A stretch of 64,000 nt of DNA from Streptomyces sp. 549. GTDB taxonomy: Bacteria > Actinomycetota > Actinomycetes > Streptomycetales > Streptomycetaceae. Every line of letters begins with the position of its first letter. Within the stretch, counting starts at the first letter, position 1. The stretch lies in assembly GCF_030124175.1 (NCBI RefSeq), contig NZ_JASKMT010000001.1, positions 372,001 through 436,000 of the forward strand, given 5' to 3'. Below the pieces are notes generated by a model. That model was given only the letters and a program-made list of their open reading frames with translations. It searched no databases and was not told the origin of the DNA. The position numbers and the translations under genes were made by a program. Positions 43,301-51,981 of the stretch are shown one piece after another.

Positions 43301-43960
43301 ATGAGCGGCACACTGACCGGCGAGGAGCGCTGGCGGGCGGTCGACAGGGAACGGCTCAGCCTGGCCGGTCTGCTCGACACTCTGAGCCCTGCGGAGTGGG
43401 AGCTCCCCACCCAGTGCGACGGCTGGCGGGTACGGGACGTCGCCGCGCACCTCACGCTCGCCCCGCGCATCGGCCTCGGCCGGATCCTGCGCGAGATCGT
43501 CCGCGCCCGCGGGGACTTCGACCGGATGATCCACGACACCGCCTGCCAGGCGGCGACCCGGCCGACCGAGGTGATCGCCGCCGACCTGCGCGCCCTGGCC
43601 GGTTGGCACCGACCGGTCCTCGGCACGACCCGGCGCGAGTCGCTCCTGGACATCCTGGTGCACGGCCAGGACATCGCTCTGGCCGTGGGCCGGGAACGGC
43701 CGATGCCGGTCGACGCCGCCTGCGACGCCGCCGACCGGGTGTACCGCATGAGCTATCCGTTCCAGGTCAGGCGGCGGCTCGGCGGCCGCAGGCTGACCGC
43801 GACCGATGTCGCGTGGGACCGCGGCGAAGGCCCCGAGATCCGCGGCCCGATCGCCGCCCTGCTGCTTCTGCTCACGGGGAGGGAGCAGGCGGCGCGCCCG
43901 CATCTGCACGGCCCCGGCCTCAGCACCTCCGTGGACCCGCAGTCGCGGACTGCCCCCTGA
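43301..43960 (+). CDS. Maleylpyruvate-isomerase-family (mycothiol-dependent type) enzyme
   Basis: 219 aa. MDMPI N-terminal DinB-like bundle: REPEATED pattern LSLAGLLDTLSPAEWELPTQ, then CDGWRVRDVAAHLTLAPRIG whose His is the expected metal ligand, and LLDILVHGQDIALAVGRERP with a second His and Asp. Family members isomerise or transfer with mycothiol as cofactor, but most are uncharacterised. ATG 43301 has GAGGCGG 8 bases upstream and is favoured over GTG 43292. Regulated most likely by the divergent MarR protein. Confidence 0.86.
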   Translation: MSGTLTGEERWRAVDRERLSLAGLLDTLSPAEWELPTQCDGWRVRDVAAHLTLAPRIGLGRILREIVRARGDFDRMIHDTACQAATRPTEVIAADLRALAGWHRPVLGTTRRESLLDILVHGQDIALAVGRERPMPVDAACDAADRVYRMSYPFQVRRRLGGRRLTATDVAWDRGEGPEIRGPIAALLLLLTGREQAARPHLHGPGLSTSVDPQSRTAP

Positions 43961-43987
43961 GCACGGCGCTGCCGGGGGAAGGGCGGG

Positions 43988-44518
43988 TCAGAACTTCGCG
44001 GTGGAGACGACGTAGACCTGGGGGCGCTCGGGGCGGGTGAGGTCGACGGTGATCGACAGGTCGGGCCGGTAGCCGGGCTGCCTGACGGTGGTACCGGCGT
44101 AGTCGTGGCCCGACACGCCGAGGTTCCAGCCCACCAGGCCGGCCTGCCTGTCGGTCACCGTGCGCTCTCCGTGGCGCAGCTCCGCCCGACTGGTCCCGAC
44201 CTCGGCGAGGAACGCGTCCAGCTTCTCGGGCGAGGTGCGGAACTGGACGTAGAGCGCGCTCTCCTGCCAGGAGTTGGTCTCGAAGTAGCCGACGTAGGTG
44301 GACTTCAGCGGGATCGGCACGTCGTAGATGCGCCGGGTCGCCTTGCTGGGCCATTCCCACACCAGGCCCGTCGCGGAGGCGACGGCCTGCTTGTCCTTGC
44401 CGCTGTCGCGGCTCTGGTGTGCGGACAGCACCAGGTAGCCGGCGGGGACGGCGATCAGCAGCACGACGATGACCGCCCGCAGCCAGCGGGACGTTGCGCG
44501 TTGCGGAGGGCTGGTCAA
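43988..44518 (-). CDS. Membrane-anchored protein of unknown function in the sugar operon
   Basis: 176 aa from TTG 44518, which overlaps the stop of the ROK gene by 4 bases (TTGA). One transmembrane helix near the N-terminus (WLRAVIVVLLIAVPAGYLVL), so the remaining about 140 residues face outside: WEWPSKATRRIYDVPIPLKS, TYVGYFETNSWQESALYVQF and TVRQPGYRPDLSITVDLTRP. No family was recognised. Conserved overlap with the kinase gene suggests it is expressed with the transporter, perhaps at low level because of the TTG start. Confidence 0.75.
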   Translation of the reverse strand: MTSPPQRATSRWLRAVIVVLLIAVPAGYLVLSAHQSRDSGKDKQAVASATGLVWEWPSKATRRIYDVPIPLKSTYVGYFETNSWQESALYVQFRTSPEKLDAFLAEVGTSRAELRHGERTVTDRQAGLVGWNLGVSGHDYAGTTVRQPGYRPDLSITVDLTRPERPQVYVVSTAKF

Positions 44519-45672
44519 CTGCCCACCGCCCGGCCTCGGGACGCGAGCCGCAGGTTCGCCGCGGCGCGCTCGTAGCGTTCGTACCGCTCCAGTCTGCGGC
44601 GGTTGGCGCGGCGGAAGCGGCGGGCCACCAGCCGGGCCAGGTCGGCGGCGCCGACCATGCCGGCCTCCGGGCCCAGCTCGGCCCGGACGATGCGGGCCTC
44701 GGGCCGGTAGCCGCGACCGGTGAGGTGGCGGCGGAAGGAGTCGCGGGCCGGGTCGATCAGCAGCTCGTCGGCGGCGCTGACGCCGCCGCCGATGACGAAG
44801 CACGACGGGTCGAGAGCCGCGGCGAGGTTGGCGATGCCGATACCGAGCCACTGGCCGATGTCGCCCAGCAGCTCGACGCACATCGCGTCGCCCTCGCGGG
44901 CCAGCTCGGTGATGAGCGGGCCGGTGATCTCCGCGACGTTGCCGCCCACCCGCTCGATGATGTTGTAGGCCACCGGGGACTCGGCCACGGCCATCTCGCG
45001 GGCCTCGCGGACCAGCGCGTTGCCTGAGCTGTACTGCTCCCAGCAGCCGCGGTTGCCGCACGGGCAGCGGTGCCCCTGCGGCACCACCTGCATGTGGCCG
45101 AACTCCCCCGCGACGCCGTACTTGCCGCGTTTGACCTTGCCGTCCTCCAGGATGGCGCCGCCGATGCCGGTACCGAGCGTGATCATGACGAGGTGGTCCT
45201 CGCCCTTGCCCGCGCCGAACCGCCACTCACCCCAGGCGGCGGCGTTCGCGTCGTTGTCGATGAGCACGGGCACGGCCAGCCGGGCCTGCAGCGACTCCCG
45301 CAGAGGCTCGTCGCGCCACGACAGGTGCGGCGCGAAGAGGATGCGGGAGCGGTCGGCGTCCACCCAGCCGGCGGCGCCGATGCCGACGGCGTGCACGTCG
45401 TGCCGGTCGGACAGGTCGAGCACCAGCTCGGTGATGGTGTCCTCGACGACCTTGGGGCTCTTGGACTTGTCCGGTGTCTCAGCGCGGACCTTCTCCAGGA
45501 TGGTGCCGTCGGCGTCGACGACCCCGGCCATCACCTTCGTACCGCCGATGTCGATGCCGACGGTCGGCACCCGCGGCGCGGACAGGTGGGAGCTGCGCTC
45601 GCGAGTAGCGACGGTCCGCAGCACGGTCGCCCGTGCGGAGCTCCGTGGCGTGCGGTCGGGGAACGTACTCAT
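44515..45672 (-). CDS. ROK-family sugar kinase
   Basis: 385 aa. ATP/phosphate motif VGIDIGGTKVMAGVVDADGT, sugar-binding DNDANAAAWGEWRFGAGKGE with the catalytic Asp, ITLGTGIGGA, EFGHM and the ROK zinc motif CPCGNRGCWEQYSSG. No N-terminal DNA-binding domain, so a kinase rather than a ROK repressor. Glucokinase is the usual annotation, but as a member of an ABC operon it may phosphorylate the imported sugar. The start gives a 36-residue Ser/Arg-rich extension before the catalytic domain; a later start is possible. Lies 15 bases after the ATPase gene. Confidence 0.9.
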   Translation of the reverse strand: MSTFPDRTPRSSARATVLRTVATRERSSHLSAPRVPTVGIDIGGTKVMAGVVDADGTILEKVRAETPDKSKSPKVVEDTITELVLDLSDRHDVHAVGIGAAGWVDADRSRILFAPHLSWRDEPLRESLQARLAVPVLIDNDANAAAWGEWRFGAGKGEDHLVMITLGTGIGGAILEDGKVKRGKYGVAGEFGHMQVVPQGHRCPCGNRGCWEQYSSGNALVREAREMAVAESPVAYNIIERVGGNVAEITGPLITELAREGDAMCVELLGDIGQWLGIGIANLAAALDPSCFVIGGGVSAADELLIDPARDSFRRHLTGRGYRPEARIVRAELGPEAGMVGAADLARLVARRFRRANRRRLERYERYERAAANLRLASRGRAVGS

Positions 45673-45687
45673 CTGCTCGATTGTGCC

Positions 45688-46635
45688 CTACCCGGCGCCG
45701 CCGGGAGCGTTCCCGGGGCCGCCGGGAGCGTTCCCGGGGCCGGGGCCCGCCGTCGCACGGGCCAGTTCGTGGCTGAGCTGCTCCAGCTCGCTACCGCCGG
45801 CCATCTGGCGGGTCAGCTCGTCGAGGCTGATGCCGTCGCGCGGGTGGCTGCCCGCCATCGCGCCGCGCTTGAGCAGGACGAAGCGGTCTCCGACCAGGTA
45901 GGCGTGGTGGGGGTTGTGGGTGATGAGCACCACGCCGAGGCCGGCGTCGCGGGCGGCGGCGACGTACTTGAGCACCGTGCCGGACTGCTTGACGCCGAGC
46001 GCCGCGGTGGGTTCGTCCAGGACGAGCACGCGGGCGCCGAAGTGCACCGCGCGGGCGATGGCCACGCACTGCCGCTCGCCACCGGACAGCGTGCCGATGG
46101 GCTGGTCGACGTCACGCAGGTCGATGCCCATGCGGAGCAGTTCGGTGCGGGTGGTGCGGCGCATCAGGTCGACGTCCATGCGCCGCAGCGGGCCCCAGCC
46201 GGTGCGCGGTTCCGAACCGAGGAAGAAGTTGCGCCACACCGGCATCAGCGGCACCACCGCGAGGTCCTGGTAGACGGTGGCGATGCCCCGGTCCAGGGCG
46301 TCGCGCGGCGAGGCGAGGCGGGTCTCGGCTCCCTCGATGCGGTAGCTGCCGGCGTCGTGCTGGTGCAGCCCGGCGATGATCTTGATCAGGGTGGACTTGC
46401 CGGCGCCGTTGTCCCCCAGCACGCAGGTGACCGCGCCGGCCCGGACCTCCAGGGAGACGTCCGCCAGCGCGCGCACGTTGCCGTAGGACTTGCTGACGCC
46501 GTCCAGCGCCAGCAGCGGCTCGGCCGCGCCCTCGGCAGCGCCCTCGGCAGCGCCCTCGGGATCGCCCTCGGCAGCGCCCTCGACATCGGGGCCGGGGTCG
46601 GCGCCGACGGGCTCGGCAGGTTCGGCGGTTGTCAT
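45688..46635 (-). CDS. Sugar ABC transporter ATPase, single domain, with repeat tails
   Basis: 315 aa. One nucleotide-binding domain: [12 protein letters not shown]-loop [40 protein letters not shown] and [12 protein letters not shown], typical of the ATPases for ribose/xylose-type transporters in their one-domain actinobacterial form. Both ends carry low-complexity repeats: an N-terminal Ala/Glu/Gly run from 12-base repeats and a C-terminal Gly/Pro/Asn/Ala run from a 21-base tandem duplication. Overlaps the permease gene by ATGA. Confidence 0.9.
   Translation of the reverse strand: MTTAEPAEPVGADPGPDVEGAAEGDPEGAAEGAAEGAAEPLLALDGVSKSYGNVRALADVSLEVRAGAVTCVLGDNGAGKSTLIKIIAGLHQHDAGSYRIEGAETRLASPRDALDRGIATVYQDLAVVPLMPVWRNFFLGSEPRTGWGPLRRMDVDLMRRTTRTELLRMGIDLRDVDQPIGTLSGGERQCVAIARAVHFGARVLVLDEPTAALGVKQSGTVLKYVAAARDAGLGVVLITHNPHHAYLVGDRFVLLKRGAMAGSHPRDGISLDELTRQMAGGSELEQLSHELARATAGPGPGNAPGGPGNAPGGAG
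45700..45741. repeat. 21-base tandem duplication in the ATPase gene 3' end
   Basis: Two exact head-to-tail copies (45700-45720, 45721-45741), coding a duplicated seven-residue Gly/Pro/Asn/Ala unit. In-frame, so it should vary between strains without breaking the gene. Confidence 0.9.
46519..46578. repeat. Five 12-base tandem repeats in the ATPase gene 5' end
   Basis: Unit ctcggcagcgcc and near-copies at 46519, 46531, 46543, 46555 and 46567, encoding an Ala/Glu/Gly-rich N-terminal run before the ATPase domain. Three of five copies are identical. Confidence 0.88.
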
Positions 46636-47708
46636 CGGCTGGCCTCCGCACGCTTGCGAATCCACAGGTTGAGCAGGGTGGCGAGCAGCAGCATCGCGCC
46701 AAGGAAGAACTTGAACCAGTCCGGGTCCCACTGGGCGTAGACGATGCCCTTGCTGGTCATCCCGAAGATGAGCGCGCCGACCGCGGCTCCCACGGCCGAG
46801 CCGTAGCCGCCGGTGAGCAGGCAGCCGCCGATCACCGCGGCGGCGATGAAGATCAGCTCGTTGCCGACGCCCTCGCCCGACTGGACCACTTCGTAGTTGA
46901 ACAGCAGGTGCTGGCCGGAGATCCACGCGCACAGCGCCACGCCGAGGTACAGCCCGATCTTGGTGCGGGCCACCGGCACGCCCACCGCGCGGGCGGCGTC
47001 CGCTCCGCCGCCGACGGCGAAGATCCAGTTGCCGGCGCGGGTGCGCAGCAGGATCCAGGTGGCCGCGGCGACGAGCACCAGCCACCACACCACGGTGACC
47101 TGGAGCGTGGCGCCGCCCAGGGTGAGCTGGGAGGCGAAGAGCACGCGGGCGGAGGGGAAGCCCTCCATGTCGGCGATGCTCTTGGTGGAGACCGTGCCGC
47201 TGATCAGCTTGGTGAAGCCCAGGTTGAGGCCGGTCAGCATGAGGAAGGTGCCGAGCGTGATGATGAAGCTGGGCAGGCCGGTGCGGGTGAGCAGCCATCC
47301 GTTGAAGAAGCCCAGGGCCAGGGTGACCAGCAGGGACACCCCCACGCCCACCCAGACGTTGGCCGTCATCTGGTAGCTGAACATCGACGAGACGAGCGCC
47401 GAGGTGGTGACCATGACGCCCGTCGACAGGTCGAACTCGCCGCCGATCATGAGCAGCGCCACGGGCACCGCCATGATCCCGATGGTGGACGACGCGTACA
47501 GGATGGTCGACAGGCCTGAGAGCTGGAGGAAGCTGTCGGCGGTGGCGGCGAAGAACACGAACACCGCGACGGCGCCGACGACCGCGCCCAGCTCGGGGCG
47601 GCTGAGCGCGCGGCGCGGCAGCGACCGGCGGACGAGCCGGCCGTCGGCCGTCCCGCCGGCCGTCTCCTCCGCCGATCCGGTGTCGGTCCCGGTGGCGGTG
47701 CCCGTCAT
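46632..47708 (-). CDS. Sugar ABC transporter permease (RbsC-like)
   Basis: 358 aa with about ten membrane helices after a Thr/Gly-rich N-terminus. BPD_transp_2 features: [60 protein letters not shown] and [20 protein letters not shown]. It forms the membrane channel for the substrate-binding protein at 47705-48730. Overlaps both neighbours by 4 bases. Start ATG 47708. Confidence 0.9.
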   Translation of the reverse strand: MTGTATGTDTGSAEETAGGTADGRLVRRSLPRRALSRPELGAVVGAVAVFVFFAATADSFLQLSGLSTILYASSTIGIMAVPVALLMIGGEFDLSTGVMVTTSALVSSMFSYQMTANVWVGVGVSLLVTLALGFFNGWLLTRTGLPSFIITLGTFLMLTGLNLGFTKLISGTVSTKSIADMEGFPSARVLFASQLTLGGATLQVTVVWWLVLVAAATWILLRTRAGNWIFAVGGGADAARAVGVPVARTKIGLYLGVALCAWISGQHLLFNYEVVQSGEGVGNELIFIAAAVIGGCLLTGGYGSAVGAAVGALIFGMTSKGIVYAQWDPDWFKFFLGAMLLLATLLNLWIRKRAEASR

Positions 47709-48730
47709 CGGGTGCCCCGTGCGGTGTACTCGCGCAGTGCCTCGGCGTCGTCCTTGCGCAGGATCTGCGGGCCGGTCAGGACCGGCTTGCCGCCGCCGAG
47801 CATGTCGTTGTTGTAGCGGTAGAGCCACAGCAGGTCGACGGCCTGGTAGCCCTGGAGGTAGGGCTGCTGGTCGACGGCGAAGGCCAGGGACTCGTCGGCG
47901 AGGCCTCGGGCGACCTGCTCGTTCAGGTCGAAGGTGGCCACCTCCGCGTCGGACCCCGCCTGCCCGGCCGCCTTGACCGCCGTCGCGGCGAAGGGCGCGC
48001 CGAGCGTGACGACGGCGTCCACCGACCGGTCGGACTGCAGCTTGGCCTCCAGCGAGGACTGCACGCCGGGCATGTTGGTGCCGTCCACGTACAGGTTCTG
48101 CACGGTGCCGTCGAAGGTCTCGCGCACCCCGTCGCAACGCTGCTCGTGGCCGATGTTGCCCTGCTCGTGGAGCACGCAGACCGCCTTGCTCCGGCCGCGT
48201 TCGTTGAGCTCCTCGCCCACCGCCTCGCCGGCGGTGACCTCGTCCTGGCCGATGTGCGCGAGCGCGCCGAAGTCCTTGGACAGGTCCTGGCCGGAGTTGA
48301 TGGTGATCACCGGGATGCCCGCCTTGACTGCCTTGGCGACGACGTTCTTCATCGCGTCGGGCTTGGCGAGGGTGACGATCAGTGCGTCGACCTTCTGGTC
48401 GATGCGGGCCTGCACCAGCTCGGCCTGCTTGCCGGCTTCCTTGTCGTGCGAGTACAGGAACTCGACGTTGTCCTTGACGGCTGCCTGCTCGGCGCCGTTC
48501 TTGACGATGTCCCAGAAGGTGTCGCCGTCTCCCGAGTGGGTGACCATGGCGAACTTCCACCGCGGGGTGTCCACCGCCGACCGTCCGCCGGCGCTCTTGG
48601 CCCGCTCCTCCTCGGCGCGTTTGCCGCCGGTGCTGCTGCATCCGGCCAGCGGCACGGCGAGCGCGAGAGCCGCGGCGATCACCGCCGCCCGCTTGCGTCC
48701 CCGGGCGCTCCACCACTTCACGACGGCCAC
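47705..48730 (-). CDS. Sugar ABC transporter substrate-binding lipoprotein
   Basis: 341 aa. Signal peptide with lipobox ([13 protein letters not shown]), then a type I periplasmic-binding fold of the ribose/galactose group: [60 protein letters not shown] and [28 protein letters not shown] is the usual hinge region. Start taken at GTG 48730 with GAGGG upstream; GTG 48721 is possible. First gene of the operon. The ligand may be a pentose, hexose or cyclitol; the divergent Gfo/Idh/MocA enzyme makes inositol-type ligands attractive but unproven. Confidence 0.9.
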   Translation of the reverse strand: MAVVKWWSARGRKRAAVIAAALALAVPLAGCSSTGGKRAEEERAKSAGGRSAVDTPRWKFAMVTHSGDGDTFWDIVKNGAEQAAVKDNVEFLYSHDKEAGKQAELVQARIDQKVDALIVTLAKPDAMKNVVAKAVKAGIPVITINSGQDLSKDFGALAHIGQDEVTAGEAVGEELNERGRSKAVCVLHEQGNIGHEQRCDGVRETFDGTVQNLYVDGTNMPGVQSSLEAKLQSDRSVDAVVTLGAPFAATAVKAAGQAGSDAEVATFDLNEQVARGLADESLAFAVDQQPYLQGYQAVDLLWLYRYNNDMLGGGKPVLTGPQILRKDDAEALREYTARGTR

Positions 48731-48878
48731 TGGGTCGTTCCCTCTCGCTTGCCCGTACCTGCCGTCGGCCCGCGGTGGATCTCCGCGGACCGACCGCACA
48801 AGTATCCGACACGACCACGCGGCGGTACGCCGGGGGCCGGGTGGGCGGCGCGGTCCGGGCGGGGCTGCTGCGCGAGCC

Positions 48879-49634
48879 TCAGCTGCGGACGAGCAGTTGG
48901 AAGTCGAAGGAGTAGCGCGAGGCCCGGTACATGTGCGAGCCGTACTCGACGGCCCGCCCGGTGTCGTCGAAGGTGGTGCGCTGCATGGTCAGCAGCGGCG
49001 CCCCGACGGGCTCGCCGAGCAGTTCGCCCTCGACAGCGCCGGCGGCACAGGCGCCCACCGACTGGCGGGCGCTGTGCAGGGTGATGCCGGCGGAGCGCAT
49101 CAGGCGGTAGAGGCCGGTGGTCTCCAGCACGCCCCCGTCCAGCGTGAGCAGGTCCTGCGGGATGTGGTTGCGCAGGTAGGCCATGGGCTCCCCGTGGGCC
49201 AGCCGCAGCCGCTCCACCAGGCGCACCTCGGTGCCCTCGGCGACGCCGAGGGCGGCGGCCACCTCGGCGGTGGCCTGCTCGGTCTCCAGCCGCAGCAGGC
49301 GGGTCGCCGGGCGCTGCCCGGCGGCCTCCAGGTCGTCGAAGAGGCTGCTCAGCTCCAGTGGGCGCTTGACCTGGCTGTGCACGACCTGGGTGCCGATGCC
49401 GCGGCGCCGCACCAGCAGGCCCTTGTCGACGAGCGCCTGTATCGCCTGGCGCACGGTGGGCCGGGACAGGCCGAGTCGCCCGGCGAGGTCGATCTCGTTG
49501 CCCAGCAGGCTGCCCGGGGAGAGCCTGCCCTTCTCGATGGCGGCTTCGAGCTGCTGGGAGAGCTGGAAGTACAGCGGCACCGGACTGCTGCGGTCCACAC
49601 TGAACTGGAGGTCAGCCACTTCGTTCTTCGCCAC
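48879..49634 (-). CDS. GntR-family regulator with UTRA domain, of the sugar operon
   Basis: 251 aa. Winged helix: VPLYFQLSQQLEAAIEKGRL, EIDLAGRLGLSRPTVRQAIQ and RRRGIGTQVVHSQVKR; then a UTRA domain with VRLVERLRLAHGEPMAYLRN, LYRLMRSAGITLHSARQSVG and LLTMQRTTFDDTGRAVEYGS. It probably senses a phosphorylated sugar and represses the adjacent operon and/or the divergent dehydrogenase. The operator candidate is 37-60 bases from its start. Lies 148 bases before the binding-protein gene in the same direction, without a clear terminator. Confidence 0.91.
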   Translation of the reverse strand: MAKNEVADLQFSVDRSSPVPLYFQLSQQLEAAIEKGRLSPGSLLGNEIDLAGRLGLSRPTVRQAIQALVDKGLLVRRRGIGTQVVHSQVKRPLELSSLFDDLEAAGQRPATRLLRLETEQATAEVAAALGVAEGTEVRLVERLRLAHGEPMAYLRNHIPQDLLTLDGGVLETTGLYRLMRSAGITLHSARQSVGACAAGAVEGELLGEPVGAPLLTMQRTTFDDTGRAVEYGSHMYRASRYSFDFQLLVRS

Positions 49635-49670
49635 GGGGTGAGCCTAGTGCCCCGCGCGCCCTGCGGGAAG

Positions 49671-49694
49671 TCAAACGTTTGATTGTCCGGACAA
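49671..49694 (+). promoter_or_regulatory. Two adjoining palindromes, likely GntR operators
   Basis: tcaaacgtttga (49671-49682) and ttgtccggacaa (49683-49694) are perfect 12-base palindromes placed end to end in the 99-base gap between the GntR gene and the divergent dehydrogenase. The second has the ttgt-N4-acaa form often bound by GntR/UTRA proteins. An AT-rich -10 area (aaaatattg, 49693-49701) overlaps it. Confidence 0.75.
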
Positions 49695-49733
49695 AATATT
49701 GACAGGATCGTCGGCACGGTCGAGCGTGGGGGC

Positions 49734-50765
49734 ATGCAGATAGGACTCATCGGAGCGGGCCGCATCGGCTCCTTCCACGCACGCACCCTCCGCTCCCTCC
49801 CCGGCGTGACGGAGCTGATCGTCGCCGACGCCGATCCGGAGCGGGCGGCGCAGGTGGCCGCCGAGGTCGGCGCCCGTTCGGCACCTCACCCCGAGGCGCT
49901 GCTGGACGCCGCGCCCGACGCGGTGGTGATCGCCTCGGCCACCTCCTCGCACCCGGAGCTGATCGTCGCCGCGGCCAGGGCCGGACTGCCGACCTTCTGC
50001 GAGAAGCCCATCGCCCTCGACCTGGCCGGCACCCTCGCGGTGCTCCGGGAGGTGGAGGCGGCGGGCACGACACTGCAGATCGGCTTCATGCGGCGGTTCG
50101 ACGCCGGCTACCGGGCCGCCAGGGAGGCCGTGCGGTCCGGGCGTCTCGGCCGTCTGCACACCGTGCGCGCGGTCACCTCCGACGCCGCGCCGCCGCCGGC
50201 GGCGTTCCTGCCGCTGTCCGGCGGACTGATCCGGGACTGCCTGGTCCACGACTTCGACATCCTGCGCTGGGTCACCGGCCGGGAGGTGGTCAGCGCCTAC
50301 GCCACCGGCTCCGACGCGGGACCGCCCATGTTCGCGGAAGCCGGTGACGTGGACACGGCGGCGGTGCTGCTCACCCTGGACGACGGCACGCTGGCCACCG
50401 CCACCGCCACCCGGATGAACGGGGCCGGCTACGACATTCGCATGGAACTTGCGGGCGAGCGGGACCAGATCGCGGTCGGCTGGGACTCCCGCACCCCCCT
50501 CATCTCGGTGGAGCCGTCGGCCCCCGCCCGGACGGGCGAGGCCTGGCACGACTTCATGGACCGGTTCGCACCCGCGTACACCGCGGAGCTGGCGGCGTTC
50601 CTCCAGGTGGCGAGGAACGAGATCACCAACCCCTGCGACGGCCGCGAGGCGCTGCACGCCCTCCGGGTCGCCGAGGCGTGCGAGCAGTCCCGGCTGACCG
50701 GACGGCCCGTCGCACTCGACGAGCAGGCCGCCCCGGACCCGTCAGCCGTCCCCCCGGCCGGCTGA
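49734..50765 (+). CDS. Gfo/Idh/MocA-family dehydrogenase
   Basis: 343 aa from ATG 49734. NAD(P)-binding MQIGLIGAGRIGSFHARTLR, substrate/cofactor motif PTFCEKPIALDLAGTLAVLR with the catalytic Lys of EKP, IGFMRRFDAGYRAAREAVRS, then the C-terminal beta domain with GGLIRDCLVHDFDILRWVTG whose Asp and His match the inositol-dehydrogenase active site. Likely oxidises an inositol, sugar or amino-sugar. Divergent from the GntR regulator and sharing its operator region; it probably acts on the compound imported by the ABC system. The frame upstream to 49683 includes the operator and is not coding. Confidence 0.9.
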   Translation: MQIGLIGAGRIGSFHARTLRSLPGVTELIVADADPERAAQVAAEVGARSAPHPEALLDAAPDAVVIASATSSHPELIVAAARAGLPTFCEKPIALDLAGTLAVLREVEAAGTTLQIGFMRRFDAGYRAAREAVRSGRLGRLHTVRAVTSDAAPPPAAFLPLSGGLIRDCLVHDFDILRWVTGREVVSAYATGSDAGPPMFAEAGDVDTAAVLLTLDDGTLATATATRMNGAGYDIRMELAGERDQIAVGWDSRTPLISVEPSAPARTGEAWHDFMDRFAPAYTAELAAFLQVARNEITNPCDGREALHALRVAEACEQSRLTGRPVALDEQAAPDPSAVPPAG

Positions 50766-50780
50766 CCTGTTGGCCGGGGG
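50751..50780. terminator. Terminator overlapping the dehydrogenase stop codon
   Basis: Perfect 9-base inverted repeat (50751-50759 with 50772-50780) with a 12-base loop that includes the stop codon. Lies between convergent genes. Confidence 0.65.
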
Positions 50781-50782
50781 CC

Positions 50783-50828
50783 TGTCTGCCTGTCTGCCTG
50801 CTGATCGGCTGACCCGATCGGCTGACCC
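50783..50828. repeat. Short tandem repeats in the convergent gap
   Basis: tgtctgcc occurs twice in tandem (50783-50790, 50791-50798), then gatcggctgaccc twice in tandem (50803-50815, 50816-50828). Non-coding. Confidence 0.85.
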
Positions 50829-50859
50829 GCTGCGGGTCGCTGCCGCCAGTCGCGCCGGA

Positions 50860-51981
50860 TCAGCCGCCGAGCGCGCGGTGGCGGTCCGCCAGGCGAGCGG
50901 CGCCGGTGTCGGTGAGCGAGCCGAAGAGGCGCAGCCGCGAGATCCCGCCGTCGGGGAAGATGTCCAGCCGCACGTGGTCGACGGCGGGAGCGTCGTCGAG
51001 CAGGAAGCGGTGCACGGTGTCGGGCTGGAGACGGGTGCGCGGCAGCAGCTGCGTCCACTCGCCGTCCTCGCCGTCCCGGCCGACCAGCGCGGCCCAGCCG
51101 GCGGCGTTGCCCTTGAGGTAGGCGGTGTCGATCTCCACCGCGCGGATGCGGGCCTGCCCGGTCAGCGTGTAGCGGATCCAGTCGTTGCCCTTGTCGCGCC
51201 GCCTGCGGGTCTCCCAGCCGTCGTCCATCTTCTGCGAGCGCCCCGGCTGGATGGTGTGCACGGCCGGGGAGTAGAAGCGGTCGGAGGCGTCCTGGACGGA
51301 CCCTCCGTTCTCCAGCGCCACCACGTCGAAGGTGCCCAGCGCCGCCAGCCACGCCGGGTCGGGCACCACCTCCCCGTACACACGCAGCCGGGCGATGCCG
51401 CCGTCCGGGTGCTGGTTGACACGCAGGTGCGTGAAGCGCCGCTCGACGTCGACGGCGAAGCCGTTGGCGGCGTGGCCGCCGACGGCGGTGCGCGGCACCA
51501 GCGGGGTCCACTCGGCGGCGAGCAGGTCCTCGGGGAAGGCGGTGGCGGGCGCCGAGGTCGCCTCGACGGAGACCGCCTGCGGGTAGTTGCCGCGGAAGTG
51601 GGCGGTGTCGACCACGATGCCGCGGATCACGCCGGGCGTGCCGAGCCGGACGAGCGCCCAGTCGTGGTCGGCGTCGGTGGGGTGCGGCTGGTCCTGGTCC
51701 GCGCCCCGGCGGCGGCGGGTCTCCCAGCCGTCCATGACCTTGCCCTTGTGGCCGAAGTGCTCGGGGTCGAACTCCGCCGGGTGGGGCCGCAGCAGGTTCT
51801 CCCGGTGGGCGAAGAACTCGTCGTTGGCGGCGATGACGGAGGCGCCCAGCCTGCGGTCGGCGAGGTCCACCAGTGCCGCGAACGGGAGGTCGGCCGTGCG
51901 GTAGTCGGCGTACGGGTCGCCGCCGCCGTAGGGCCGGGCATCGCCGGTGAAGCGGGGCAGTCGGTGGGTCGCCTCTGTCAT
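50860..51981 (-). CDS. alc: Allantoicase
   Basis: 373 aa. Hydrolyses allantoate to (S)-ureidoglycolate and urea. Two tandem allantoicase domains are visible, each with the repeated GWETRRRR motif ([40 protein letters not shown]) and a later [19 protein letters not shown] or [19 protein letters not shown]. This internal duplication is normal for the family. Its start overlaps the allantoinase stop by ATGA. Together with allantoinase it opens allantoin; the ureidoglycolate lyase that would follow is not in the window. Confidence 0.95.
   Translation of the reverse strand: MTEATHRLPRFTGDARPYGGGDPYADYRTADLPFAALVDLADRRLGASVIAANDEFFAHRENLLRPHPAEFDPEHFGHKGKVMDGWETRRRRGADQDQPHPTDADHDWALVRLGTPGVIRGIVVDTAHFRGNYPQAVSVEATSAPATAFPEDLLAAEWTPLVPRTAVGGHAANGFAVDVERRFTHLRVNQHPDGGIARLRVYGEVVPDPAWLAALGTFDVVALENGGSVQDASDRFYSPAVHTIQPGRSQKMDDGWETRRRRDKGNDWIRYTLTGQARIRAVEIDTAYLKGNAAGWAALVGRDGEDGEWTQLLPRTRLQPDTVHRFLLDDAPAVDHVRLDIFPDGGISRLRLFGSLTDTGAARLADRHRALGG

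Noticed and set aside
44515..45672. ROK-family repressor
   Set aside because: There is no N-terminal winged helix; the ATP and zinc motifs of a kinase are complete.
50783..50828. Possible attachment site or mobile-element end
   Set aside because: The tandem repeats are short and sit between convergent host genes with no mobile gene next to them.
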